Positions 1-8,240 of a stretch of DNA of 41,787 bases are shown one piece after another. The position numbers and the translations under genes were made by a program. Numbering within the stretch: position 1 is the stretch's first letter; every line of letters begins with the position of its first letter. The notes beneath the pieces are model-generated. The model was not told the DNA's origin. It saw nothing but the letters and a program-made list of their open reading frames with translations, and searched no databases. This stretch comes from Polyangiaceae bacterium (GTDB lineage: Bacteria > Myxococcota_A > Polyangia > Polyangiales > Polyangiaceae). Location: assembly GCA_025937895.1 (NCBI GenBank), contig JAICQL010000048.1, forward strand, positions 1-41,787. Reading direction: 5' to 3'.

Positions 1-147
1 AGCTGCGCTCTGCTGGTTCGGAGCTGCGCTCTGCTCGATCCGAGCTGCGCTCTGCTGGCTCGGAGCTGCGCTCTGCTGGATCCGAGCTGCGCTCTGCTGG
101 CTCCGAGCTGCGCTCTGCTGGCTCCGAGCTGCGCTCTGCTGCTCCTC
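1..147 (+). repeat. Seven 21-bp tandem repeats inside a coding frame
   Basis: Seven consecutive 21-bp units begin with the same 15 bases (agctgcgctctgctg) and then vary over six bases. The array probably starts before the window edge. Read in the frame of the downstream TPR gene it has no stop and encodes a heptad close to LRSAGSE. Most differences between units are synonymous or exchange Gly for Arg, which suggests the array is translated. The last unit is degenerate and runs into a Pro/Ala-rich linker. Confidence 0.9.
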
Positions 148-560
148 AGCTGCTGCGGCCCGCGGCGCCGCCGGCCGTGCCCGAGCTGGCCGCCGAGGAG
201 ACCGCTCGCAGCCTGTTCGTGCGGGCCAGCAAGCTGCGGCGCGACGACTGGACGGCAGCTGCTGGACTGTATGAGCTGCTCACCCGGCGCTTTCCGACGT
301 CCACCGAGGCGGGTGTGGCCGAGATGGCCCTGGGCAAACACGCGCTGGACGAGGGCCATGCGCGCGAGGCGCTGAGCTGGTTTCGAGCGTACCAGCAGCG
401 GCCCGGCGGTGAGCTGACCTCGGAAGCGCTGTGGGGCGAGGCGCGCGCGCTCGAGAGCCTGGGTGAAGCCAGCTCCGCTCGCGCCGTGTGGCGTCGCCTG
501 CTCACCGACTATCCGGGATCGGCGTATGCCGCCGTGGCACGCCAGCAGCTGGGGTCCTGA
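3..560 (+). CDS. TPR-type (YbgF/outer-membrane-lipoprotein-like) protein, 3' part
   Basis: The frame is open from the window edge, so the true start is upstream. A GTG at 177 could start a 127-aa product, but the open repeat region in the same frame argues that it is internal. The visible part has heptad repeats (about residues 1-48), a Pro/Ala linker, then about 110 residues of paired helices of TPR/YbgF type: helix pairs around LYELLTRRFP, ALSWFRAYQQ and VWRRLLTDYPGSAYAAVARQQL. Proteins of this kind in myxobacteria often accompany a sigma factor and a FecR-like protein, with the TPR part acting as a periplasmic scaffold; the upstream genes are not visible here. The next gene begins 9 bp downstream, so the two are probably co-transcribed. 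The exact function is unknown. Confidence 0.75.
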   Translation: MRSAGSELRSARSELRSAGSELRSAGSELRSAGSELRSAGSELRSAAPQLLRPAAPPAVPELAAEETARSLFVRASKLRRDDWTAAAGLYELLTRRFPTSTEAGVAEMALGKHALDEGHAREALSWFRAYQQRPGGELTSEALWGEARALESLGEASSARAVWRRLLTDYPGSAYAAVARQQLGS

Positions 561-569
561 GGCTGGATC

Positions 570-1805
570 GTGAGGCCGGGGATCGTGACGGCGCAAGCCC
601 GAGCGCGCGCCGCTCGGGCGCTGCTCGCGCAGCTCCTGCTGGCGGGAGCCGTCGCACACGCGGCGTCGCCTCCCGCTGCAACACCGGCCGCTGCAACACC
701 GCCGGCGCCCGCACCGGCGGTGGCACCTGCGCCGCCCATCACCAGCTGCGGGGGCTCCGGCCCTGACGAGCTGCTGGTCACCCTTGCGCGCGTACCGCGC
801 GAGGCAGCGCTCCGGCGCGCGGTGTGCGACTGGTTCCGCGATGAGCCGTGGCGGGTCACCTTCCACAGCCAGGAGCAGGGGCTGCCGCGCGCAGAGGAGC
901 CTGGCTCCGGGCAGCTGCTGGTGACCGTCTTTCCCCTGCCTCCAGACGCCGCGCAGCTGAACATCACCGCGCCGGGGCGCTCGCCCGACTGGCGGACGGC
1001 GCGCTGGCTGGAGCGGGTGGAGCTGCGCAACGGCTTTGACGACGTGGACGTAGAGGTCATCGCGCAAACCTTGCACTCCACCGCGCAAGCCACGCTCTCG
1101 CGCGCTCACGTACCGCCACCCGCTCCGCGAGCGCCCGCCCAGCAGCCCCCCGTGTCGAGCGCAGCGCCCGTGCCCACTGCGCTGCTCGCGAGCGAGCAGC
1201 CGGCGTTGCGCCCCGTCCGGGCCACCCCGGGGGAGCTCGACGCGCCACCGCGCATGACCTACGCGCTGCCCCTGCCCGTACACACTGCGGTCGGCTACCA
1301 CTTTCATGCGCGCGGCGGGGAGCCGGTGACGCATGGTCCCTCGTTGCGCATCGAGCTCGACTGGTTATCCCGCGCGCTGGTGCTGAGCAGCTTTGTGCGC
1401 ACATCGCTCTTCACCTCGTCGCGCGCGCGCGCCCAGGGTGTGGAGCTGGGCTTGAACGGCATCGGCATCGGCGCAGGGCTGGCTGCCAGCGCACCCGCCG
1501 GGCCCTGGACGGGGCGCTTCGCGCTCGGCAGCAGCGTCGACCTGCTCGGGCTCGACGTGGGCGTGACCGACGGCGCCAGCACTCGCTCGCTGGGCGGCGG
1601 ACGGCCGCACCCCCGTTTCTTTGCCACGACAGAGGCGGGCGTTTCGCGGCGCTTCGCCCGGGTGGAGGTGGGCCTCAGCGGCATGCTGCGCTGGCAGGCC
1701 TCCGCCAGCTACTACGAGCTGCTGGAGCAGGGCGACACACACACGATCCTGCGAGCGTGGCGCCTCCAGCCCGGCGGGGCGCTGGAGGTGGCGTACATCT
1801 GGTGA
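570..1805 (+). CDS. Exported hypothetical protein with barrel-like C-terminus
   Basis: 411 aa from a GTG start, preceded by GAGG at a 7-nt spacing and lying 9 bp after the TPR gene. The N-terminus is a signal peptide (Arg-rich n-region, LLAQLLLAGAVAHA, likely cut after AHA). A Pro/Ala linker follows at about residues 34-55, then a globular part (about 60-175), a second Pro-rich linker (about 180-225) and a C-terminal domain of about 190 residues. That last domain has alternating Gly/aromatic strands and ends in YIW, which suggests outer-membrane beta strands. Pairing with a TPR protein suggests one envelope assembly. I do not recognise a named family. The gene converges on the next one with only 2 bp between stop codons and no visible terminator. 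Confidence 0.7.
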   Translation: MRPGIVTAQARARAARALLAQLLLAGAVAHAASPPAATPAAATPPAPAPAVAPAPPITSCGGSGPDELLVTLARVPREAALRRAVCDWFRDEPWRVTFHSQEQGLPRAEEPGSGQLLVTVFPLPPDAAQLNITAPGRSPDWRTARWLERVELRNGFDDVDVEVIAQTLHSTAQATLSRAHVPPPAPRAPAQQPPVSSAAPVPTALLASEQPALRPVRATPGELDAPPRMTYALPLPVHTAVGYHFHARGGEPVTHGPSLRIELDWLSRALVLSSFVRTSLFTSSRARAQGVELGLNGIGIGAGLAASAPAGPWTGRFALGSSVDLLGLDVGVTDGASTRSLGGGRPHPRFFATTEAGVSRRFARVEVGLSGMLRWQASASYYELLEQGDTHTILRAWRLQPGGALEVAYIW

Positions 1806-1807
1806 GC

Positions 1808-3022
1808 TCAGCAGCCCACGCGCACGGTCGAGAACACGATGTCGTCGTACCAGAGGTTGAACTGATTCGGCGTCGGGCCACCCTGATACAGCTGCCAGCC
1901 GATCCACAGGCTGTTGAACTGCGGGAACTCGAATGGCGTCTGCGCGCCGCCGTGGTTGTTGGTCGAGACGCTCAGCTCCGGCTTGGGCTGCGAGTCGATC
2001 CAGATGTTGATCGCGTTGTCCGCGTCGCTCATCTGCCACTCCATGCACAGGAAGCGCCCGGGCACAGCGGGGGTGGTGGTACGCCAGTTGGTCCAGTCGC
2101 CCGTGGGCCCCGCGTCGCTGCCCGGTCCCCAGAACACCCCGTTCTCCTCCTGGATGAACTGGCCGCCGATCGGGCGGACCAAGCCGGCGCCCTGCCCCGC
2201 CAGCTCCACCAGGGTGAAGTGCGCGTAGTTCGGCGCCGAGGGGAACTGCTGCACCTGCACGTACATGCGAGCGAAGAAGCTGTTACCAGGTGGCGCGAAG
2301 CCGTTGAGCTGGATGTACGCGCGCCCGTTGCCCTGCGTCTGGACGTGCAGCGAGCGCTGGCCGCGGGCCACGGCGGAGTCGATACTCAAGGTGCCGTTGG
2401 CCGTCGATGGCGTGAACGCGGCGCTCGCCTGCAGCGCGCCGACCGCCAGATCCTCGAAGTCCTCGCAGAAGAAAGCGGAGCCGTCACAGCCGCCGCCCAC
2501 GAAGGGCGGCTGCATCACCGGCGGCATCTGCGGGGGCATGCTGGTGCTGCCCGCTGCGCCCGGCGGGGGCATCATCTGAGGCGGCATGTTGGCTCCGCCC
2601 GCGACGCCCGTCATCATGCCAGCGGAACCCGCGGCACCGGGAAGGACGCCGGAGACATTGCCGCTCGCGCCGCCCGCGCCGACGGAGGTGTTACCCTGCT
2701 GCCCACCGGGCGCGGTATTGCCCGGAACGTTGCCGCTGCCATTGCCGTTGCCATTACTGAGCGGAGCGTTGTTCGGGTTGCCCTCGCCCGTCGGACTGCC
2801 GCCAGGGCCGACCGGCACCGCGCCAGGGCCGGCGTTCCCTCCAGCGCCGGGCGGGCTGTTGCCCACACCCAGGAAGGGCGGCGGCTCGGTGCCATCATCT
2901 TCCGCGGGCGCGCTGCACCCGAGCACGCTGGCAGCCGCACTGGCGGCGGACAGCATGAGGGCAAGCCCTCCGAAAGAACGCCCCGAGGGGCGTGAGCTCG
3001 AGCGCTGGCAATTGGCGACCAT
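1808..3022 (-). CDS. Lipoprotein with Cip1/lectin-like beta-sandwich domain
   Basis: 404 aa. The ATG at 3022 is chosen because GGAGGT lies 6 nt upstream; a TTG at 3040 overlaps that site and is less likely. A signal peptide ends in a lipobox (SVLGC), followed by about 130 residues of Gly/Asn/Pro/Met-rich low complexity and then a domain of about 210 residues starting at CDGSAFFCEDFED. The domain resembles Cip1-like or polysaccharide-lyase/concanavalin-like beta sandwiches that bind or cut polysaccharides: a FEDF-type start, an ARMYVQV strand, a WIGWQLYQGG strand and a YDDIVFST C-terminal strand. It also carries an apparent disulfide pair near its start and a final Cys. An outer-membrane lipoprotein displaying a carbohydrate-binding domain is the likely role. 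The family call is from pattern recognition only. Confidence 0.65.
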   Translation of the reverse strand: MVANCQRSSSRPSGRSFGGLALMLSAASAAASVLGCSAPAEDDGTEPPPFLGVGNSPPGAGGNAGPGAVPVGPGGSPTGEGNPNNAPLSNGNGNGSGNVPGNTAPGGQQGNTSVGAGGASGNVSGVLPGAAGSAGMMTGVAGGANMPPQMMPPPGAAGSTSMPPQMPPVMQPPFVGGGCDGSAFFCEDFEDLAVGALQASAAFTPSTANGTLSIDSAVARGQRSLHVQTQGNGRAYIQLNGFAPPGNSFFARMYVQVQQFPSAPNYAHFTLVELAGQGAGLVRPIGGQFIQEENGVFWGPGSDAGPTGDWTNWRTTTPAVPGRFLCMEWQMSDADNAINIWIDSQPKPELSVSTNNHGGAQTPFEFPQFNSLWIGWQLYQGGPTPNQFNLWYDDIVFSTVRVGC

Positions 3023-3388
3023 GAAGAGACCTCCGAGCAACGACCTTGACGTATCACTTGTGACACGGCGGCGAGCAATCCCGCAACACGCTCACTGCGT
3101 CAGCGCCTGTATTCACGCTCGCCAGCGCTCCGCGGCGGCACGCCGGATCCGACGGATCGCACTTTAACGCCATCTTTTTGCGATCGCACGCGACTCGAGC
3201 CTCGCGGCGGTGAAACCACTGCGCAGCGCTCGAGCAGCCAGTGTTAACGGCTGCGGCAGCGCTCGGTGTTGCATCGTGGCGTGGCTCGCGGCGCTGCAGA
3301 GCTCACTGCCCACGCGCCACCGCGGCGAGCCGCGCGCACGCCCGGGCGAGGCAGAAGGCCGCGCAGACCCAGCTCGCTACATTTGCAG

Positions 3389-3413
3389 GTAACCCCAGTG
3401 CCCGGGTCGCGTA
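3389..3413 (+). promoter_or_regulatory. Putative ECF (SigF-like) promoter before the SDR gene; rest of the 475-bp gap
   Basis: GTAACC (3389-3394), 15-bp spacer, CGTA (3410-3413), 84 bp before the ATG at 3498. The same bipartite pattern occurs before doxX, nrsF and the NADH dehydrogenase gene. Apart from this box and the divergent start of the lipoprotein at 3022, the region 3023-3497 holds no convincing gene; its open frames look like chance frames in GC-rich DNA. Confidence 0.55.
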
Positions 3414-3497
3414 CGGTAGCACGAGGAGGCGGAGCGCTCACCGAAGTAGCGTGCCCTGCACGGCAGGGCCCGCGCTGGCGCCCCGAGGAAAGGAACC

Positions 3498-4358
3498 ATG
3501 CGAGATTACTTTGTCGAGCAGGGCCCTGCACAGACGCAGGCCCCGGTCTGCCCCATCGTCAGGAGCCTCGCGGGCCAGACCGCGCTGGTCACCGGCGCAA
3601 ACTCCGGGATCGGGCGCGCCATCGCCGTCGCGCTGGGCAAGGCTGGCGCCAACGTCGTGGTAAACTACGTCACGCGTGAGGACGCGGCGCGCGAGACGCT
3701 GGAGGAGGTGCAGCAGTGCGGCGCCCGCGCGCTGGCCATCGCCGCCGACGTCAGCAACGAGCAGCAGGTGCGCGACATGTTCCAGCGCACCGTCGACGAG
3801 CTGGGCGCGCTCGACATCCTGGTCAACAACGCCGGCCTGCAGCAGGACGCCCCCTTCCACGAGATGACCACGGCGCAGTGGGACAAGGTGATGAACGTGA
3901 ACCTGCGCGGGCAGTTTCTGTGCACGCGCGAGGCCGTGCGCATCTTCATGCGCCAGGGCATCCGCAAGAACGTGTCCTCGTCTGCTGGCAAGGTCATCTG
4001 CATCAGCTCGGTGCACGACGTCATCCCCTGGGCGGGGCACGTCAACTATGCCGCCTCCAAGGGCGGGGTGATGCTGATGATGAAGAGCGTGGCGCAGGAG
4101 GTGGCGCCGCTCGGCATCCGGGTGAACAGCATCTGTCCCGGCGCCGTGCGCACGCCCATCAACACCGAGGCCTGGAGCACGCGCGAGGCCTACAACTCAC
4201 TGATGAAGCTCATCCCCTACAAGCGCATCGGCGAGCCGGAAGAGCTGGGGCGGGTGGCGGTGTGGCTCGCCTCGGATGACTCCGATTATATCACCGGCGC
4301 ATCGCTCTATGTCGATGGCGGCATGACCTTGTACCCCGGCTTCGAGACGGGCGGCTGA
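3498..4358 (+). CDS. SDR family oxidoreductase, glucose 1-dehydrogenase-like
   Basis: 286 aa, preceded by AGGAAAGGAACC. Classical short-chain dehydrogenase: Rossmann nucleotide-binding motif TGANSGIG at 32-39, NNAG at 110-113, catalytic Ser at 170/171 (ICISSVHDV), and the Tyr184-x3-Lys188 pair (NYAASKGG). The C-terminal half has the usual PGAVRTPI and YITGASLYVDGG segments. The overall pattern is closest to bacterial glucose 1-dehydrogenases and related general-stress SDRs, which oxidise a sugar or alcohol with NAD(P)+. The 25-residue N-terminal extension is typical of stress-type members. The gene stands alone, with an ECF-like promoter upstream and a strong hairpin terminator downstream. 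Substrate is inferred, not proven. If the promoter is real, it belongs with the bufferin regulon. Confidence 0.9.
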   Translation: MRDYFVEQGPAQTQAPVCPIVRSLAGQTALVTGANSGIGRAIAVALGKAGANVVVNYVTREDAARETLEEVQQCGARALAIAADVSNEQQVRDMFQRTVDELGALDILVNNAGLQQDAPFHEMTTAQWDKVMNVNLRGQFLCTREAVRIFMRQGIRKNVSSSAGKVICISSVHDVIPWAGHVNYAASKGGVMLMMKSVAQEVAPLGIRVNSICPGAVRTPINTEAWSTREAYNSLMKLIPYKRIGEPEELGRVAVWLASDDSDYITGASLYVDGGMTLYPGFETGG

Positions 4359-4371
4359 AGGCGGCCTGCGC

Positions 4372-4396
4372 GCGGGGTCTGACGTGCAGACCCCGC
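4372..4396. terminator. Hairpin between convergent genes
   Basis: Perfect 10-bp inverted repeat (GCGGGGTCTG / CAGACCCCGC) with a 5-nt loop, in the 44-bp gap between the SDR stop and the asparagine synthetase stop. There is no clear U tract on either side. The position suits a terminator shared by both genes. Confidence 0.65.
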
Positions 4397-4402
4397 TCCG
4401 GA

Positions 4403-6328
4403 TCACGACATGCCAAAGCGCTCCGCCACGATGCAGGAGGTGAGCACCTGCAGGAACAGCGCGTCCACCGCCGGCCGCGCCGCCGCTGGCGTCTGAGGCC
4501 AGCCATCGAGCACGGCCAGCAGGCGCTGCCGATCGAAGAAGGGGACGCGATCGAGCGCCCGGCCGCGCAAGGTGGTCTGCAACAGCTCGTGCAGCGGGCT
4601 CTCCGGCGCGGCCACGCTGGGTGGCGCCAGGAAGGGGTGCTTCTGGCGCTCGTACACGGTCCTGGTCAGCACGGGGCGCGCGGCCTCGCGAAGCACGTAT
4701 TTCTCCGTGAGGCCGCGGATCTTGAACGACATGGGCAGCGAGCACACCAGCTCCACCAGCGGATGATCGAGGAAGGGCAGCCGCCCCTCGACGGAGTGCG
4801 CCATCTCCATGCGATCACCCAGCAGAGACAGGATGTAGTTGGGCAGCATGGTCTTGGACCACAGGTACATCGACTGGTGGACGGGCGGGCGAGCGTGCAG
4901 CTGGCCGCGCACGTCGAGGCCATCGAGCACGTCCAGGTGCGCGTTCCTGCCGCGCTGGCTGGCCAGGAACTCGGGCGCGAGGATGCTCTGGTACTTGAAG
5001 CCCACCGAGGCAAAAGCCTCCATCCAGGCCGGCACGAAGCCCAGCACCCCCTGGAGGTGTGCCACCGATAACGTCTGCCCCTCGGGCATGAGCAGACCGC
5101 GCGAGACTGCATTGCCGCGGTCCAGCGCCTCGAGCCGCGCCTGCGTGCCCTCCGCGCCCTGGCCGCGGGCCTCCGCCAGCAGCAGATCGCGCCGGAAGTG
5201 CGGGTAGCCCGCGAACACCTCGTCCGAGCCCTCGCCCGTCAGCACCACCCGGTAGCCGTGCTCACGCACCGCGCGGCTGAGCAGGAACTTGGCTGCAGCA
5301 TGCGCGTTCGGAAAGGGCTGCTCGGCGTGCCAGACGGCGTCGGCCAGACCCTCTGCCAGGTTCGCCTGCGTGATCGGGACGGAGACGAGCTCGGCGTTGC
5401 AACGCTCCGCCATCTCCCGCGCGATCGCCTGCTCGTCGTATTCGGGCTCGGCGAACGAGATGTTGAAGGCGCGCACCGGCTTGCTCGAGTGGCGCGCGGC
5501 CAGGCCGATCACCGCGCAGGAGTCGATGCCGCCGCTCAGGTAACAGCCGACGGGCACGTCGGCACGCAGGCGCAGCCGCACCGCCTCGTCCAGCGCGGCG
5601 TGCACCTGCTCCACGCACTCGCCCTCGCTGAGCACGCGCTCGCCGCCCTCACGCGCGTAGTCGAAGTCCCAGTAGCGCACCAGCCGGCGCTCACGCGCGG
5701 TCACCAGCAGGTAGTGCCCGGGCAAGAGCTGCTGGATACCCTCGAACCAGGAGCGATCGGGTGCAAAGGCCGTGAGCAAGGTGGACTGCGCGAACGTCTG
5801 ATGATCCCAGCGCGCGGTCATGCCCGCGGCGAGCAGCGCCTTCACCTCGGAGGCCAGGCCCAGCACGCCGGCAAAGTCGGCGTAGAACAGTGGCTTGATC
5901 CCGAAGCGGTCGCGCGCTGCCAGCAGCAATTGCCGGCGCTCATCCCAGAGCACGAAGGCAAACTCGCCGCGCAGGTGCTGCACGCACTGCGCGCCATACT
6001 CCTCGTACAGGTGCAGCACGATCTCGCTGTCGGAGCCGGTACGAAAGCGATGGCCCCGGCCCTCCAGGTCGCTGCGGATGCGCTCGAAGTCATAGAACTC
6101 ACCATTGACCACGACCTGGAGCTGACCATCGCGGCTGCTGAGCGGCTGATGGCCGTGCTCGAGATCGATGATCGACAGGCGCGCGTGCCCCAGCCCCACC
6201 CGGCCGGAGGCTGACAGCCACTCGCGGCTGGCGTCAGGCCCGCGGTGATGCAGCGCGCGAGTTGCCCGCTGCAAGGCGTCTGCGCTGACGGAGCGCTGCG
6301 CTGAAAATAGACCGACGATGCCACACAT
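4403..6328 (-). CDS. asnB: Asparagine synthetase (glutamine-hydrolysing)
   Basis: 641 aa. The start is fixed at 6328 because it gives MCGIVGLF, putting the catalytic Cys at position 2 after Met removal; GAGGAG lies about 10 nt upstream. The N-terminal class II glutaminase domain (2 to about 210) shows RGPD (29-32), Arg50, NGEFYD (75-80) and GSDSE (98-102). The C-terminal synthetase domain has the ATP-pyrophosphatase P-loop SGGIDS (265-270) and a GEGSDEVFAGYP block. It makes asparagine from aspartate, glutamine and ATP in the cytoplasm. It is longer than E. coli AsnB (about 554 aa) and resembles the B. subtilis-type enzymes sometimes found in polysaccharide or peptide loci. It lies 143 bp downstream of bufC on the same strand, but a link to the bufferin operon is only a possibility. 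Confidence 0.95.
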   Translation of the reverse strand: MCGIVGLFSAQRSVSADALQRATRALHHRGPDASREWLSASGRVGLGHARLSIIDLEHGHQPLSSRDGQLQVVVNGEFYDFERIRSDLEGRGHRFRTGSDSEIVLHLYEEYGAQCVQHLRGEFAFVLWDERRQLLLAARDRFGIKPLFYADFAGVLGLASEVKALLAAGMTARWDHQTFAQSTLLTAFAPDRSWFEGIQQLLPGHYLLVTARERRLVRYWDFDYAREGGERVLSEGECVEQVHAALDEAVRLRLRADVPVGCYLSGGIDSCAVIGLAARHSSKPVRAFNISFAEPEYDEQAIAREMAERCNAELVSVPITQANLAEGLADAVWHAEQPFPNAHAAAKFLLSRAVREHGYRVVLTGEGSDEVFAGYPHFRRDLLLAEARGQGAEGTQARLEALDRGNAVSRGLLMPEGQTLSVAHLQGVLGFVPAWMEAFASVGFKYQSILAPEFLASQRGRNAHLDVLDGLDVRGQLHARPPVHQSMYLWSKTMLPNYILSLLGDRMEMAHSVEGRLPFLDHPLVELVCSLPMSFKIRGLTEKYVLREAARPVLTRTVYERQKHPFLAPPSVAAPESPLHELLQTTLRGRALDRVPFFDRQRLLAVLDGWPQTPAAARPAVDALFLQVLTSCIVAERFGMS

Positions 6329-6471
6329 GGATTCGCTTCTCCTCGAGCTGGGGTTGCGCGGGCGATGTGGGGCCATGGTGACGATTTGTCGCGGGGCAAA
6401 ACGTCAGGGTTTCGTAATAGTGGAGGTCGCTGCCGGACATGGAACGGCTCGGGGCGCCTGCTGCGCAGCGC

Positions 6472-7302
6472 TCAGCCGGCGCCACCAGCGAGCGGCTCCC
6501 GGTCCACCGCGGAGAACAGGCCACAGGCCACCCAGTCGCGGAACGCGCGCTGCAGCGCTTCCGCACTAGCCGGCGGCGCGCCCGGAGCTGCGCTGGCGGC
6601 GCTCTCCAGCGCAGCGAGCAGCGGCGTGCCGGCGCTCAGCGCGACCAGCAGCGGCAGCAGCTGCAGCTCGATGCGCACGCGCCACACGTCGAGTCCCCGG
6701 CGGCAGACGGCCAGCGCCGAGCGCTCCAGCGCAGGAACCTGCTCCGCCCGCGCGCGCCCCTCGCGATACGCCTGGTAGTAGCTGCCCACCGGATACTGCG
6801 TGTCCAGCAAGCGCAACGTCGGGCTCGGCACGAGCCGCGCGTGCGCCCACTGCTCGGGCGACAGCTGCGCGAGCGCCGCGCCGTCCAGTCGCTGTCCCTC
6901 GCTCTCGTGAATGGCCTCCACCAGCGCCCACTCCAGCGCGGCGAGCTCCGCCGCGAACCCTGCCCAGGGCTCTCGGCGCTCGGCGCAATGGGCAGCCAGG
7001 GGCGCCCCATAGTGGTTCAAGCTGGGGCTGCGCGGCGGGTGCCAGCGGATGAAGCCGCGGCAGAGCTCGTCGAAGGCCTGTTGCCCGAGCGCATGCCGCA
7101 ACGCGGGGTAGTCGTCCTCCAGGCACTCCAGCAAGCGTGCGACGTAGCCGTGGCGGTACACGCCCAGCCGCTCGCGCGGCGCGAGCTTGCCCCCGACCAC
7201 GTGCTCCGCCACGTCGTGCGCCGCGAGGTACGCCTCCTCCGGCTCGGTGACGCGCTCAAACAGCCAGCGCTGGCGCTCGCCGAGCGGGGTGCTGGCGCTC
7301 AT
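6472..7302 (-). CDS. bufC: BufC/HvfC-type MNIO partner protein (DUF2063)
   Basis: 276 aa starting at MSASTP; its ATG overlaps the bufB stop (ATGA), implying translational coupling. The N-terminal helical DUF2063 domain carries the family pattern ERLGVYRHGYVARLLECLEDDYPALRHALG, then a PPRSPSLNHYG segment. The C-terminal part is a second helical/beta domain. In HvfBC, BufBC and MbnBC systems this protein forms a heterodimer with the iron enzyme and presents the precursor peptide. Here it would deliver the Cys-rich BufA to BufB in the cytoplasm before export. It is the last gene of the apparent doxX-bufA-bufB-bufC operon. No U-rich terminator is seen before asnB. The family call is secure from sequence and context together. 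Confidence 0.9.
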   Translation of the reverse strand: MSASTPLGERQRWLFERVTEPEEAYLAAHDVAEHVVGGKLAPRERLGVYRHGYVARLLECLEDDYPALRHALGQQAFDELCRGFIRWHPPRSPSLNHYGAPLAAHCAERREPWAGFAAELAALEWALVEAIHESEGQRLDGAALAQLSPEQWAHARLVPSPTLRLLDTQYPVGSYYQAYREGRARAEQVPALERSALAVCRRGLDVWRVRIELQLLPLLVALSAGTPLLAALESAASAAPGAPPASAEALQRAFRDWVACGLFSAVDREPLAGGAG

Positions 7303-8138
7303 GCTGCCCTCGCGAAGCACGCCTTGGCCAGCCCGAGCTCTCGCTCCAGCTCGCCGAACGCGGGGATGTCGGCGTCCCACTCGAGCAGCAGCGGAGCGCG
7401 CGCGCCCAGCCGCACCGCCTCCTCCAGCAACTGCCAGACGTCGCTCGCCACCGGCGAGCCGTGGGTGTCGGCGAGGTAGCCCGCTGCGCGGCTGTGACCG
7501 GCGACGTGCAACTGCACCACCCGCTCCAGCGGCAGCTGGCGCAGGTAGCGGTGCGCATCGAAGCCGTGATTGTGCGCGTTGACGTACAGGTTGTTCACGT
7601 CGAGCAGCAGGCCCGCGCCAGACTCGGCCAGCAGCGCCGCGATGAACTCCGCCTCGCCCAGCGTGGCACCGTGAAACTCCAGGTACGTGGAGGGGTTCTC
7701 CAGCACCAGCGGCGCACCCAGAAAATCTTGCACCTGCCGCACGCGCTGCGCCACGTGCCGCAGCGCCTCCTCCGTGAAGGGCAGCGGATACAGATCATGG
7801 CCGAAGCGCCCGCTGACCCCCGTCCAGCACAGATGATCGGACACCCAGCGCGCCTGCACGCGATCCCGCAGGGCCTTCAGCTCGCCCAGGTACGCGCGGT
7901 CCAGCGGATCCGTCGAGCCGATCGAGAGCCCCACACCGTGCAGCGCCAGTGGGTAGCGCTCGGCGATGCGCTCCAGAAACACGAGCGGACGGCCGCGCGT
8001 GTGAAGGTAGTTGTCGCTGAGCACCTCGAACCAGTCGACCTTCGGGTGCTCGCTCAGGATGTGCTCGTAGTGCACGCTCCTCAGGCCGACCCCGAAGCCC
8101 AGCTGAGGCAGACCAAGACGTGGAGCAAGGCTCATCAT
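7299..8138 (-). CDS. bufB: BufB/HvfB-type multinuclear non-heme iron oxidase (DUF692, MNIO)
   Basis: 279 aa, with GAGGTGAGCGC just before tandem ATG codons (the second at 8135). TIM-barrel DUF692 protein with the expected metal ligands in order: His67 (LHGVGLS), Asp101-His102 (VSDHLCW), Glu147 (LENPSTYLEF), Asp180 and Asn183 (LLDVNNLYVNAHNHG, with His189/191), His211 and His215 (QLHVAGHS), Asp224/His226 (DTHGSP), Glu253 (LLEWDADIP). Characterised MNIOs use a di- or tri-iron cluster to oxidise Cys residues of a ribosomal peptide; bufferin enzymes make thiooxazole groups that bind copper. No key residue appears to be missing. Its likely substrate is the 77-aa peptide encoded 102 bp upstream. 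Start coupling to bufC suggests equimolar production of the two. Confidence 0.93.
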   Translation of the reverse strand: MMSLAPRLGLPQLGFGVGLRSVHYEHILSEHPKVDWFEVLSDNYLHTRGRPLVFLERIAERYPLALHGVGLSIGSTDPLDRAYLGELKALRDRVQARWVSDHLCWTGVSGRFGHDLYPLPFTEEALRHVAQRVRQVQDFLGAPLVLENPSTYLEFHGATLGEAEFIAALLAESGAGLLLDVNNLYVNAHNHGFDAHRYLRQLPLERVVQLHVAGHSRAAGYLADTHGSPVASDVWQLLEEAVRLGARAPLLLEWDADIPAFGELERELGLAKACFARAA

Positions 8139-8193
8139 GCGCTCACCTCTTCCAGCAGCAAAGCTTCACCAGCCCCGGCGCCGCCCCGGATCA

Positions 8194-8210
8194 GACGGCC
8201 AAACGCCGTC
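8194..8210 (-). promoter_or_regulatory. Small hairpin between bufA and bufB
   Basis: GACGGC / GCCGTC, a perfect 6-bp stem with a 5-nt loop, in the 102-bp gap between the precursor gene and the enzyme gene. There is no U tract. It may act as a 3'-end stabiliser or partial terminator giving more bufA than bufBC mRNA. This is inference from position. Confidence 0.3.
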
Positions 8211-8240
8211 CGATCGCGGGGCTCAGCGCCGCCGGCTGCT

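Noticed and set aside
6388..6413. GAAACC-N16-CGAC upstream of asnB on the minus strand
   Set aside because: ECF-like in form and well placed, but with different bases and spacing from the repeated motif; a single weak match.
7299..8138. Sugar isomerase or endonuclease IV for the DUF692 protein
   Set aside because: TIM-barrel folds are shared, but the metal-ligand order and the BufA/BufC neighbours fit MNIO enzymes.
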